Assembly (NCBI GenBank): GCA_902797965.1
Contig: CADBUY010000002.1
Location: 62,001-126,000, forward strand
DNA: 64,000 bases
Source of the DNA: an uncultured bacterium
Lineage (GTDB): Bacteria > Cyanobacteriota > Vampirovibrionia > Gastranaerophilales > Gastranaerophilaceae
Direction: 5' to 3'
In this document: positions 1 through 8,896 of the stretch, one piece after another
Layout of the letters: every line of letters begins with the position of its first letter
Numbering within the stretch: position 1 is the first letter of the stretch
Position numbers and translations under genes: made by a program
Notes under the pieces: generated by a model
What the model was told of the DNA's origin: nothing
The model's database searches: none
Seen by the model: the letters and a program-made list of their open reading frames with translations, nothing else

Positions 1-206
1 ATCTTTGACAAAATAAATTCAGGTTTAATAATATTTGACCCCAAAATCTCTATATCATTGATATAAGCGGTACTTGAATCATAATTAGATTCTTCAATGT
101 AATCCTCTTCCTGTGTGTTGGTTATCGTTTCTGCGGAGCAAAACAAACATGGCACAGTTAGGGCAGACAGTACCAATCCTGATATTATTAAATTTTTATA
201 TATCAT
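1..206 (-). CDS. Omp85/BamA-like outer membrane protein, N-terminal fragment
   Basis: The frame is open from the ATG at 206 to the window edge, giving about 68 residues. The first ~25 residues form a Sec signal peptide: a short basic start, a hydrophobic stretch and a small-residue cleavage site after FCSA. After an acidic linker comes a segment of the type I-E-I-L-G-S-N-I-I, the usual first strand of a POTRA domain in Omp85 proteins, which insert beta-barrels into the outer membrane. Only the first part of one POTRA is visible, so BamA, TamA or a TpsB-type transporter are all possible. No clear Shine-Dalgarno precedes the ATG. Confidence 0.6.
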   Translation of the reverse strand, partial: MIYKNLIISGLVLSALTVPCLFCSAETITNTQEEDYIEESNYDSSTAYINDIEILGSNIIKPEFILSK

Positions 207-400
207 TGAAAGATTTTTCAAGTTTGACTCCACATCAATGTATATAAACATATTATCACAAATATACAAATGAGGTAGGAAAAAAACAACAGTATACAAA
301 AAATAATGATATATACGCGTGAAATACCCAATAAAGCATAAATCACTTATTCATAAAAATTATTGTTATGTAAATTTTTGTAACAAAAAACAATTTTTAC
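207..400. other. AT-rich intergenic region between divergent genes
   Basis: This very AT-rich stretch separates the Omp85-like gene (minus strand) from the sigma28-driven gene (plus strand). I see no ORF, RNA gene or convincing hairpin. The promoter of the leftward gene should lie here, but no clear -35/-10 pair is evident. Confidence 0.5.
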
Positions 401-428
401 TAAAGTTTTTACAATTTATGCCGATATA
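401..428 (+). promoter_or_regulatory. sigma28 (FliA) promoter
   Basis: TAAAGTTT at 401-408, exactly 11 bp, then GCCGATAT at 420-427. This matches the enterobacterial FliA consensus TAAAGTTT-N11-GCCGATAA at all but the last base. The site is about 50 bp before the ATG at 479. Confidence 0.85.
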
Positions 429-478
429 TAAAAAGTAAATTTTTAAAAGTAAGTTTTAACTAAAGAAAGGATGGCAGC

Positions 479-1117
479 ATGGTAAACGGACCGGCATCAG
501 GCGGAGAAAATCCACTTGGTAAAGAATATTGGGAAAGACAAGCCGAGGATAAAGGATATGAATATGATCCAAACAAAAATGTTCCTAAAAAAACAATAAA
601 GGTTCCTGTCGGACAAACCCAACAAGGTGAAGCAGCTAAGAAAATTGAACAAAAATTTTCTGCAAAAGATATTGCAAAACTTATAAAAAAATACGAAATT
701 GATCAAAAAAATATTGATGCAATATTGGCAAAGAACGGTGAGTCTGAAAAACAAATCAATACGGGCACAGATTCTTTGGAAAGAATAGTTCTAAAAGGAC
801 CCAAAGCGAAAGATATTTTAGCAAAAATGATAAGCTCTATTCCTGCTGAAGACGCGGAAAAACTAACAACAAAAGAGGATATTATTAAATATTTAAAAGA
901 GCATCCTGAATTAAAGCAAAATCTTGAATTATCAGCAAAACCGGAAGAAACAAAACCTCAGGTTGCAGAAAAATTACCTGATTTAACAACTCAAGTTGAA
1001 GAAGATGGAACGACTCACTATTACAAAAAAGATCCATCTCAAGGTGAAGCAGGCTATGCTGAAATTACTCAAGAGGAATACAATTATATCCGCTCAAAAT
1101 GGAATAGCGAAGAGTAA
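479..1117 (+). CDS. Unknown 212-aa soluble protein under sigma28 control
   Basis: No family recognised. The protein is hydrophilic, Lys/Glu-rich and has no signal peptide or membrane segment. It starts with a Gly/Pro-rich tail (MVNGPASGGENPLG). A central part with predicted helices (about residues 58-150) follows, and the C-terminus is acidic and Tyr-rich. Start at 479 is supported by AGGATGG just upstream. A canonical sigma28 promoter lies directly upstream and a strong terminator directly downstream, so the gene is monocistronic and probably expressed with late flagellar genes. Absence of a Sec signal leaves cytosolic action or export through the flagellar apparatus open. Confidence 0.75.
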   Translation: MVNGPASGGENPLGKEYWERQAEDKGYEYDPNKNVPKKTIKVPVGQTQQGEAAKKIEQKFSAKDIAKLIKKYEIDQKNIDAILAKNGESEKQINTGTDSLERIVLKGPKAKDILAKMISSIPAEDAEKLTTKEDIIKYLKEHPELKQNLELSAKPEETKPQVAEKLPDLTTQVEEDGTTHYYKKDPSQGEAGYAEITQEEYNYIRSKWNSEE

Positions 1118-1141
1118 GCTAAACATTTTATAATGTAAATA

Positions 1142-1169
1142 AAAAAAGGTGACAATTGTCACCTTTTTT
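1142..1169 (+). terminator. Rho-independent terminator
   Basis: Perfect palindrome GGTGACAATTGTCACC flanked by A6 and T6 runs, directly downstream of the stop at 1117. Confidence 0.9.
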
Positions 1170-1217
1170 GTTTATTTGAATTATAATATTATCTAGGAAG
1201 AGGAGTAAATCATAATT

Positions 1218-1826
1218 ATGATTTTTAAAATTTTTGAGTTATTAATAACTGCTATCGCTGCGTATCTGATTGGTTCTATTTCAACAGGATATTTGATTGT
1301 TAAAGCAAAAACAGGAGAGGATATCAGAACAATAGGTTCAGGTTCTACTGGCGCCACAAACGTAAAAAGAGTTTTAGGTAAAAAGTGGTTTTTCATAGTT
1401 TTGCTTCTTGATGCTTTTAAAGGTGCTTTACCGGTTATCTTAGCAAAATTATTTATTTCTGCCGGAGCAAAATACGGTTTAGCTCCAGTTATAGCTTCTG
1501 TTGCAGTAATTATCGGTCACAGCAAATCTATATTTTTGCAATTTAAAGGCGGAAAATCAGTCGCTTCAGGAGTTGGAACAATATTAGCTCTTAATTGGAT
1601 TGTCGGCTTAATTATTGCTGCAGTCTGGGGAACAATAACATATACAACAAAATACGTTTCAGTAGGTTCTATAATCGCATTATTATTATCACCTTTTATT
1701 ATGTATTTTGCGAAAGCTCCTATTGCATACATTTGCTATTGTGTACTAGGTGCAATTTACATAGTATATTTACACAGAGAAAATATAAAGCGTCTTATTG
1801 ACGGCTGCGAAAACAAAGTCAGATAG
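1218..1826 (+). CDS. plsY: Glycerol-3-phosphate acyltransferase PlsY
   Basis: Membrane enzyme that moves the acyl group from acyl phosphate to glycerol-3-phosphate, the first step of bacterial phospholipid synthesis. The three family motifs are visible: GSGSTGATNVKR near residue 40, the glycine-rich GHSKSIFLQFKGGKSVA near residue 98, and HRENIKRL near the C-terminus. About five hydrophobic helices and a length of 202 aa fit the family. AGGAAGAGGAG precedes the ATG. It follows a terminator and precedes the dehydratase-like gene with a GC-rich palindrome between. Confidence 0.95.
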   Translation: MIFKIFELLITAIAAYLIGSISTGYLIVKAKTGEDIRTIGSGSTGATNVKRVLGKKWFFIVLLLDAFKGALPVILAKLFISAGAKYGLAPVIASVAVIIGHSKSIFLQFKGGKSVASGVGTILALNWIVGLIIAAVWGTITYTTKYVSVGSIIALLLSPFIMYFAKAPIAYICYCVLGAIYIVYLHRENIKRLIDGCENKVR

Positions 1827-1835
1827 AAGAAAACG

Positions 1836-1872
1836 ACTTCCTCCCTTGGGGGAGGGGTGGGGAGAGGGTAAA
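1836..1872. repeat. GC-rich palindromic element
   Basis: CCTCCC-TTGG-GGGAGG followed by more G-runs (GGTGGGGAGAGGG), in a genome that is otherwise strongly AT-rich. It fills the gap between plsY and the next gene and supplies the only Shine-Dalgarno-like purine run before the ATG at 1880. Similar G/C-palindromes occur at 19114-19174 and 46967-46982, suggesting a dispersed REP-like family. Confidence 0.55.
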
Positions 1873-1879
1873 AGTTTTT

Positions 1880-2725
1880 ATGTTTGAGAATTTTAATGAA
1901 GTTGTTTGTTTGGGAATGGGCGGTTCTTATTCGGAAATTGCAAAAGATAAGCTATTCAAAGCCTATAATTTATTCCTGTACCAATTATCTCTGAACGCAA
2001 TAAAAGATTGCATAGATTATGTTGACGAACATTCTAACGCAATTGCAATTCTTCCTGTTGAAACAACATACAAGGGAATTATAAGGGAAACCATAGACAA
2101 TCTCATTGTCACAAAAAATCAAAACATACAAATTCTTGCTGAAACAATTATTCCGGTTAATGACTGTATTCTCTCAAAGACTACGGAATTTTACAGCGTA
2201 ACAGGACTTATTGCAAACCCGAATGCCCTAGCAAAATGTAAAAAATTTATTAAAGAGGAAATGCCAAGACAGCTTAATGTAATAATTGCTGAAAGCATGG
2301 ATGAGTCTGCGAGAATGCTTAACAATTACAATTTGACCTATTCGATTATCGGAACTCCAAAAACGGCTGAATTATATAACCTTAACATACTAAAAGAACA
2401 CGTTGAAGATTTTAAAATAAATAACAGAAGATTTATTGTTATAGGTGATGCGGAAACAAAACCGACAGGACATGATAAAACAAGTATTGTATTATTTCTT
2501 GATGACCATCAGGGAGCTCTTTTGGATATTGTTCAGGTTTTTGTTAAATATCACATTAATATAACACAAATTAATTCAAAAATGGTTAATAATAATGCCT
2601 CAGAGCAAGCTGTATTTATTGATTTTGATGGGCATAAAGAAGACGAAATCATTCAACAATTGTTTAAAGACTTAGCACATCAATCAAAAGGAATGAGAGT
2701 TATCGGTTCTTATGCCGCATTTTAA
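1880..2725 (+). CDS. Prephenate dehydratase-like protein with ACT domain, active-site motifs altered
   Basis: Prephenate dehydratase (PheA type) converts prephenate to phenylpyruvate for phenylalanine synthesis. The architecture fits: an N-terminal GGSYSEIA motif (family G-T-Y-S-E), two periplasmic-binding-like lobes, and a C-terminal ACT domain starting at GALLDIVQVF. Several hallmark residues differ. The catalytic T-R-F is RRF (NNRRFIVIG), so the essential Thr is Arg. The P-V-E-N-S substrate motif reads PVETT, and the Phe-binding E-S-R-P of the ACT domain reads NSKM. It may be a low-activity enzyme or a regulatory paralogue. Length (281 aa) is normal. No other aromatic pathway gene is nearby. 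Confidence 0.75.
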   Translation: MFENFNEVVCLGMGGSYSEIAKDKLFKAYNLFLYQLSLNAIKDCIDYVDEHSNAIAILPVETTYKGIIRETIDNLIVTKNQNIQILAETIIPVNDCILSKTTEFYSVTGLIANPNALAKCKKFIKEEMPRQLNVIIAESMDESARMLNNYNLTYSIIGTPKTAELYNLNILKEHVEDFKINNRRFIVIGDAETKPTGHDKTSIVLFLDDHQGALLDIVQVFVKYHINITQINSKMVNNNASEQAVFIDFDGHKEDEIIQQLFKDLAHQSKGMRVIGSYAAF

Positions 2726-2849
2726 TATTTTATCTATACCTTTATACCTTTATATTAATTTTTGTAACATTTTCTCTTTTCTATAACAAATATAATCCTT
2801 GAGAAGTTTTAGAAAAAATATCAACAATATTGAACAGGAGATTGTGTGT

Positions 2850-4649
2850 ATGAAAAATTTAAAGAATTTAACTTCTTGCGTATTATGTACAGTATTTATG
2901 AGTATGCAAGTATCTTATGCCGCTATTGATACCGGTTTAGGACAGGGCATTGGCGGTGCGGAGATTAATAACGTACAAGGCGGTTTTGCAGGACTGGATA
3001 AAGGTGTAAATTCAGCAAACTTGAACTTTGATGGGAATTCAATTGTTAATTGGAATAAACTAAATGTTAATAAAAATGAAACACTTAACTTTAATGCCGT
3101 AAATGGAGCTAAAGATCTTACCGTTTTAAACACAGTTAATCAGGGCATGACAAAAGTTTATGGTGCAATTAACGCTAACAACGGTATTAGTAATTTAATC
3201 ATTTCAAACCCAAACGGGGTTCTGTTTGACGGTTCACGCTTTACTGCAGCAGGTGATGTAACAATATCCACACAAAATATGTCAAACGTAACTCTAAAAG
3301 ATTTACAAAATAATGATTTTTCAAAAGCTCAATTTACTAAGGTATATGACCAATACGGAAAACAGGTTGGTATTGAAATGAAAGATGCAACTATTCAAGT
3401 TGCAGGAAAATATAACATTGTAACTCCGGGAATGAAAATTTCTATCGGAAGCGAACAAAAACTTGTTACGGATAACGGACAAGACTATTTGGAATTTCAT
3501 GGCAACCATTGCTGCCATAACAGACATGCGGTTGAAAACAACGGTAGTATAGTTATTGTTGATGGCGACGGACAAAATATCTCCAGCCATAATCATAATG
3601 GGCATCACCCGCACCACGGTAACAACGGGCATGGTGACTTCCACAACCATTACGGACAAAACAACCATCAAATAAGCAATAACCATTCATATAATAACAA
3701 CGGTCACAGAGAATTCAATCATAATCATGCAAACGACCATGGACATGGTAATAATAATTACAACAATAATTTTAATCATAATAACAACCACATAGCAAAC
3801 CATAACCACGACAGACACAATAACTATAACAACAATCATAACTTTAATCATAATAACGGATACAATCACAGAAACAGTGATATTGTTGTAAAAAAAGACT
3901 ACTTTGATAAAAGCGATTTTGAAAACAAACCTATTAACCACGGACATGGATATTACAATCAGAACAACCACATAAGTGACAATCACGCTCACGGCAACAA
4001 TAATTATCACAACCACGATAATTTCAACAACAATCACAACAACCACTTAAGTGACAATCACGCTCACGGCAACAACAATTATCACAACCACGATAATTTC
4101 AACAACAATCACAACAACCACTTAAGTGACAATCACGCTCACGGCAACAATAATTATCACAACCACGATAACTTCAACAACAATCACAACAACCACTTAA
4201 GTGATAATCACGCTCACGGCGACAACAATTATCATAATCACGATAATTTCAACAACAATCACAACAACCACTTAAGTGATAATCACGCTCACGGCAACAA
4301 CAATTATCACAACCACGATAATTTCAACAACAATCATCACTTTAACGGACATGATAATTGCAACAATAATCCGGTTGTTAACACAAAAGACAACTTGAAA
4401 TTATCTGAAAAATACTACGTTAGAGCATTACAAAAATACATGATGGGTGACTTGGAAGGCAGTAAAGCTGATTTAAGCAAATCTATTCAAAACAATGTAG
4501 AAAATGCTGATGCATACTACTATAGAGCAGCTATTAACAAACAGCTTGGTAACATGAATGATTTTGAAGCAGATTACACAAAAGCTGTAAGCCTAAATCC
4601 TTATTTTATTAATTCAAAATTCAGTAACTATGTAGCAAATGCTCACTAA
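2850..4649 (+). CDS. Secreted haemagglutinin (TPS) domain protein with His/Asn-rich repeats and C-terminal TPR
   Basis: The start at 2850 is chosen over the upstream TTG because AGGAG lies 9 bp before it and a Sec signal peptide follows at once, ending VSYA. Residues ~25-170 form the filamentous-haemagglutinin/two-partner-secretion domain with the diagnostic NPNG motif (NPNGVLFDG). Residues ~210-510 are low-complexity and dominated by His and Asn, including five near-perfect 25-aa repeats. The last ~90 residues form two TPR-like helix pairs (YYVRALQKYMMGD..., ADAYYYRAAINKQLG...). The family is exported by an Omp85-type TpsB partner. Dense His suggests divalent-metal binding (inference). A bidirectional terminator follows. 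Confidence 0.8.
   Translation: MKNLKNLTSCVLCTVFMSMQVSYAAIDTGLGQGIGGAEINNVQGGFAGLDKGVNSANLNFDGNSIVNWNKLNVNKNETLNFNAVNGAKDLTVLNTVNQGMTKVYGAINANNGISNLIISNPNGVLFDGSRFTAAGDVTISTQNMSNVTLKDLQNNDFSKAQFTKVYDQYGKQVGIEMKDATIQVAGKYNIVTPGMKISIGSEQKLVTDNGQDYLEFHGNHCCHNRHAVENNGSIVIVDGDGQNISSHNHNGHHPHHGNNGHGDFHNHYGQNNHQISNNHSYNNNGHREFNHNHANDHGHGNNNYNNNFNHNNNHIANHNHDRHNNYNNNHNFNHNNGYNHRNSDIVVKKDYFDKSDFENKPINHGHGYYNQNNHISDNHAHGNNNYHNHDNFNNNHNNHLSDNHAHGNNNYHNHDNFNNNHNNHLSDNHAHGNNNYHNHDNFNNNHNNHLSDNHAHGDNNYHNHDNFNNNHNNHLSDNHAHGNNNYHNHDNFNNNHHFNGHDNCNNNPVVNTKDNLKLSEKYYVRALQKYMMGDLEGSKADLSKSIQNNVENADAYYYRAAINKQLGNMNDFEADYTKAVSLNPYFINSKFSNYVANAH
3963..4337 (+). repeat. Five tandem 75-bp coding repeats
   Basis: The period of exactly 75 bp is set by the recurring AACAACCAC at 3963, 4038, 4113, 4188 and 4263. 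Each unit encodes 25 residues around the core SDNHAHGNNNYHNHDNF. Copies differ only by a few mostly synonymous changes plus one Asn/Asp change in copy 4, which implies recent expansion. The period keeps the reading frame, so copy number can vary without breaking the protein. Confidence 0.95.
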
Positions 4650-4667
4650 TTAATATAAAATAATAAA

Positions 4668-4708
4668 AAATATTCTGCACTGTTTAAAAAACTTTGCAGA
4701 ATATTTTT
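4668..4708. terminator. Bidirectional terminator between convergent genes
   Basis: AAATATTCTGCA and TGCAGAATATTT form a 12-bp stem with A-rich and T-rich flanks. It serves the haemagglutinin gene (plus) and rsmG (minus). Confidence 0.85.
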
Positions 4709-4711
4709 GTA

Positions 4712-5311
4712 CTAAAAACCGATAACAACTAAATTTCTCTCATAAATTTCTTCAAGAGGGAGATTGTATTTGATTACATCAATAATTTTAGCTCTATATT
4801 TAAGAAGAATTTTTTTGGCACCATCTATTTCTTCAACAACTTTTCGTGACTTATAAGCAACAAAAAAACCGTCTGCTTTTAAAAGAGGTAGTGCATATTC
4901 TGATATTTTAGCCAAATCTGCAACAGCCCTGCTTGTTATAATATCAAATTTTTTGTCTTTTAAGTTTTCTACTCTATCACAAACAGTCGACAGGTTTTTT
5001 AATTCCAAAGCATATTTTATATTATTAATAGCATTTATTTTTTTTCTTATACTATCTATTCCAATAATATTTACCTCAGGATATTCTATCGCCAGAGGTA
5101 CACAAGGGAAACCACCTCCGCAACCAATATCAAGTAAATTCTGACCGTCTTGCAAAAGACCTGTCATCTTTATCGAAAGAGAATCATAAATATGCTTTTC
5201 ATACAAAAATTTCTCATCACTTTTAGAAATCAAATTTAGTTTAGAGTTTTCTTCCAAAAAGACTTTTTGATATTCGGTAAAATCACTTTCTATTTCAAAT
5301 TCATTAGCCAT
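4712..5311 (-). CDS. rsmG: 16S rRNA (guanine-527-N7)-methyltransferase RsmG
   Basis: SAM-dependent enzyme that makes m7G527 in the 530 loop of 16S rRNA. The SAM-binding motif LDIGCGGGFPCVPLAI, the GIDS acidic loop and the TSRAVADL motif are all present. At 199 aa it is slightly shorter than most homologues. The start codon lies inside the last 8 bases of the upstream ATPase-TPR gene, so the two are co-transcribed and probably translationally coupled. Confidence 0.95.
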   Translation of the reverse strand: MANEFEIESDFTEYQKVFLEENSKLNLISKSDEKFLYEKHIYDSLSIKMTGLLQDGQNLLDIGCGGGFPCVPLAIEYPEVNIIGIDSIRKKINAINNIKYALELKNLSTVCDRVENLKDKKFDIITSRAVADLAKISEYALPLLKADGFFVAYKSRKVVEEIDGAKKILLKYRAKIIDVIKYNLPLEEIYERNLVVIGF

Positions 5312-7562
5312 AAGTATCTTCTAGTTTTTGATAATCATTTCTGTCCATACGCTGTTTCATATCATTTATACGTTCTTCAATTTTTGCTATATCAACCATA
5401 TTACCATAATTTCTTGCTATTTTACGAGCGTTAAAATATTCTGTAAGAGCCTTTTTACTCATATCCGGATGATCATAATAATAATCCCCCAAAGCAACAG
5501 TTGCTTCGAGAATATAAAAATCTTCATTTATAAATTCTGCACTTTGCTTTGCCTCTATTAAAAAGTCCAGAACTTTTGAAGGATTTGTTTTTAAATATAT
5601 TTTTGCTAAATAAGAAGCTGTATAATAAATTCCTTCATAGTTATTATTTGTTTTTTCTATTTTATAAGATTTTATAAAACAATCTTCCGCATCAGACAAA
5701 TTACCATTTTCATAATAACAAGAGCCTATATTTGAATAAGCAAGAGGTCTATACTGACTGTCATCATTCATTGAAATACATTTGTTATAATATTCAAAAG
5801 CTAAATTTGTATCACCGTTTTCATCACACATAAGAGCATACTTAAAATACAATTCTGATACACTTTTGCCCTGTATATTTTCATCTATTGACTCTAGGGC
5901 TTTTTGATAATATTTTGACGCCTCATCATAATTTTTTATTTCGCTGTATATATTCCCAAGAAGCGTGCATGAATCTACCAGCAAAGATTGAGGAGTGTCA
6001 ACAGAATAAATAACTTTTTTAATTGTTTCAATAGCCCGCTCTATTTTATACATATCAAAATAAAGACCTGTTAAATCATAGTAAAGATAGTTTAAGCTTA
6101 TGTATTCTTCTTTATTTTTATAATATTTTTCTGCAACTTCATAATAATGTTGTGACTTATCATACTCATTAACAATGTGGTACAATTTTCCCAATTCTAC
6201 CCTTATTTCAGCCAAAGTATCGTCATTAGGTTCATCATCATCAATTATTTTTAGATATTTTTCGATTGCCTCAGTGTATTTTTTTGCATCAGTTAACTTT
6301 TTACAAGTCCGCATCTTATATGTTATATCATTTTCTTCCACACTTAATAACTCAGGAATTTCTGTATTTGAAGTTTTCTTTGAATCATTTTGTTTCTTTG
6401 CAGCTACCTCAGATGGGTTTTCAAGTTCATATATAACCTGTTTATGATACTCAATTTCTGCCCTCAAAGCCTGTCTTGAGATCAAAATGGCACGAGTTTG
6501 CAAGGATTCCTTTAACTCTTTTTCATACAGATTAATTATATATTTGTGCAGCTTGATGTCAGTTTTTACAGGAATTGATATATCTATGTCCTGCTGAAAA
6601 TAATCTTGTACATATATTAGTTCGCCTGTTTGAAAAATCATTAAATTATTTTTTAAATAACCTATTGAAAAATCATCATATAAACCTAGCACAGCGAGAG
6701 CATTAACACTTATTCCATGTCTTATAGTACGAATAAACCAGAAAAAGTTTTTTATTGTATTAGGAATAAGGTTTATATAAGTTGCACCCAAATACGAATC
6801 AAAAGACATTCCTGAAAGTTTAAACTTTGATAAGAAATCGTTAAGATGCAGCTTCATTGCAAGCATAATCTTGATTGACAAAATTGTATAATAATAATAT
6901 CCTCGTGAATACTTATAAAATTCATCAAATGCTTCGTCTGTACCGGTTATTTTATGAGTCGTAATAAATTCATTAAATAAATCTTTTGAAAATGCTTTTA
7001 AAAATATTTTCTTACTTACTTTTACATCTCCAAAAACATTCTGCAGCATTGCTCTTGTCGAAAAAATAAGTTTTACATTATCATTTTTTTGCAAGAGTGA
7101 AGTCATACAATCAGACACAAGAGATATGTTTTCTTTTGTTATGTCATCATACGCATGTAAAATAAGCACAAAAGGTTTCTTTATAGATGAAACATATTGC
7201 TGAAACTTTACTGCAAGTGTTGTTACTTTTGCAGTATGACTTACTGCTTTAGCCAGTGAATTTTTTTCTATAACATCAATAAAGGACAATAAAATATCGT
7301 CACAAACAGTTGACGGTTTGCAGTAATATTCCAAAACAATTACATCTTTACTGAGAAACTCAGTTACATAATTTATAAACTGGCGTTTTCCGGTTCCTAA
7401 AAAACCATGAATATACAATAAATTTCCGTCAGACTTTATAAAGTCTATTGCTTTCATTACATCTGAATAATGATTTTTCAGCAAAAATCTGTCTATTCTG
7501 TCTGAAGCAGGCAGAATCAAGTCATCTTTATTATATAAACTGTCCAGATATTTGTATTCCAT
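5304..7562 (-). CDS. STAND-type P-loop ATPase with C-terminal TPR array
   Basis: A Walker A motif GFLGTGK at residues 53-59 and a Walker B-like FVLILHAYDD near residue 140 define an N-terminal AAA/STAND-type ATPase. A winged-helix-like middle follows. From about residue 420 to the end the protein is a run of tetratricopeptide helices (patterns such as YDKSQHYYEVAEKYY and YDEASKYYQKALESI). Such proteins are signal-responsive scaffolds; the ligand is unknown. It overlaps rsmG by 8 bp. No Shine-Dalgarno is evident, and a TATAAT lies only 15 bp before the ATG, implying a very short leader. Confidence 0.7.
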   Translation of the reverse strand: MEYKYLDSLYNKDDLILPASDRIDRFLLKNHYSDVMKAIDFIKSDGNLLYIHGFLGTGKRQFINYVTEFLSKDVIVLEYYCKPSTVCDDILLSFIDVIEKNSLAKAVSHTAKVTTLAVKFQQYVSSIKKPFVLILHAYDDITKENISLVSDCMTSLLQKNDNVKLIFSTRAMLQNVFGDVKVSKKIFLKAFSKDLFNEFITTHKITGTDEAFDEFYKYSRGYYYYTILSIKIMLAMKLHLNDFLSKFKLSGMSFDSYLGATYINLIPNTIKNFFWFIRTIRHGISVNALAVLGLYDDFSIGYLKNNLMIFQTGELIYVQDYFQQDIDISIPVKTDIKLHKYIINLYEKELKESLQTRAILISRQALRAEIEYHKQVIYELENPSEVAAKKQNDSKKTSNTEIPELLSVEENDITYKMRTCKKLTDAKKYTEAIEKYLKIIDDDEPNDDTLAEIRVELGKLYHIVNEYDKSQHYYEVAEKYYKNKEEYISLNYLYYDLTGLYFDMYKIERAIETIKKVIYSVDTPQSLLVDSCTLLGNIYSEIKNYDEASKYYQKALESIDENIQGKSVSELYFKYALMCDENGDTNLAFEYYNKCISMNDDSQYRPLAYSNIGSCYYENGNLSDAEDCFIKSYKIEKTNNNYEGIYYTASYLAKIYLKTNPSKVLDFLIEAKQSAEFINEDFYILEATVALGDYYYDHPDMSKKALTEYFNARKIARNYGNMVDIAKIEERINDMKQRMDRNDYQKLEDTYG

Positions 7563-7607
7563 AATTTTGATTTTAGATTATATTGACGGTTTTTGCAAAC
7601 CGATTCT

Positions 7608-8825
7608 TTAATCAACACCTGATATAGATTTTACTAGCCTGTCCAATGTGTTATCTATAGAATCTTTATCAAGCAAAATTGTTTGAACAGACGTATTTAC
7701 CTGAGTATTGATATCCTTTTGATTTCTTCGCTGTTTCAATTGAGGATAAATATGATTTAACTGCTTTGCACTAATTGAACGGGCTTTTGACATCAAATCA
7801 GAATTATCATTATAAAATTTATTACTTAAAGCCTCTGAATTTGTTGCAATAATATTAGTCATTTGAGCAAGTTCGAGTTGATTTTTAGCATTTGTTAAAT
7901 ACAGACAAAACTCTAATGCTTCTTTCTTCATTTTTGCACGCTTTGGTATAACGAAGTTCATAACAGATATATCATTCTGCCCAACAGGGCCTTTTAACTG
8001 CTCTGTTACGTCAGTTTGTTCATATATTGATGGAGCATTTTCTTTTATCATATTAAGAAAATTTGACCCGCCCTGATAGAAAACTATTTTCCCGGCCATA
8101 TATTGTTCGAGAGCTTCTCTATGAGTCATAGTTATTGTTTCAGGAGGAATAAGATCTTGTTTATATAAGTTTTTAAACATTTCAAAAACTTTCTTAGAAG
8201 TATCTGAATTAAAGTCCTCAAGTTCACTTACTCCATACTTATTTAAAATTTTCATCATTGTATCGTTTTCTGAAATTGTTGGCAAAAATGCGTACGCTTC
8301 AGAGCCTGTTTTAATTTTCTCAGCAACTGAAGCCATTTCTTTATAAGTTTTTGGAAGTCTTATTATACCTGATTTTGCAAACAAATCTTTATTATAAATT
8401 GTGATTGCGCTTGTTGCATACCAAGGAATTGAATAAAGTTTATCATTATATGTTAATGCTTTTACTACTTCTTGATTAAAATCTGATAAATATATTGGTT
8501 CAATTTCTTCAAGGGTTCCTTTTTGAGCAAGAAGAGCAGAAAAATCAGGATTAAGATTTATTAAATCAGGAGGATTATTTGTCATGACGGCTGCAAGAGT
8601 TCTTTTTTCACCTTCAGAAAACGGAACATCAACCCATTTTATATGAAGATTTGGATGTTCATTTTCATACGCCCTTATTACCTTATACATATAATCAGCA
8701 AAGTCCCCCATTTGTAAAGTCCAGACAGTAATTTCTTTTTGAGCATTTTCCTGTCTTACTGAACAAGCAGTTAACCCAACAATAAAGATTGTTGTGACTA
8801 AAAATAATGTAATAAGTTTTTTCAT
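7608..8825 (-). CDS. Extracellular solute-binding lipoprotein (family 1, sugar type)
   Basis: Start at 8825 (MKKLITLF) is chosen because AGAGGATTAGGT lies just upstream; the longer frame adds seven residues without support. The signal peptide ends in the lipobox LTAC, so the mature protein is a lipid-anchored binding protein. The fold shows typical family 1 features: ITVWTLQMGDFADYM at the N-terminus, PPDLINLN, the SIPWYATSAITIYNKDLF hinge region, and repeated helical motifs. It would deliver a sugar or oligosaccharide to an ABC permease. No permease genes are adjacent, so the partner lies elsewhere. Confidence 0.85.
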   Translation of the reverse strand: MKKLITLFLVTTIFIVGLTACSVRQENAQKEITVWTLQMGDFADYMYKVIRAYENEHPNLHIKWVDVPFSEGEKRTLAAVMTNNPPDLINLNPDFSALLAQKGTLEEIEPIYLSDFNQEVVKALTYNDKLYSIPWYATSAITIYNKDLFAKSGIIRLPKTYKEMASVAEKIKTGSEAYAFLPTISENDTMMKILNKYGVSELEDFNSDTSKKVFEMFKNLYKQDLIPPETITMTHREALEQYMAGKIVFYQGGSNFLNMIKENAPSIYEQTDVTEQLKGPVGQNDISVMNFVIPKRAKMKKEALEFCLYLTNAKNQLELAQMTNIIATNSEALSNKFYNDNSDLMSKARSISAKQLNHIYPQLKQRRNQKDINTQVNTSVQTILLDKDSIDNTLDRLVKSISGVD

Positions 8826-8896
8826 ACCTAATCCTCTTACAAACACTTAAAATTATATCCCAGACATACGTCCACACCTAAACATTGTCACCTATA

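Noticed and set aside
3321-4046. Long valine/isoleucine-rich reading frames on the minus strand
   Set aside because: They are antisense shadows of the His/Asn-rich repeats (codons CAC/AAC/AAT read as GTG/GTT/ATT) with no ribosome site.
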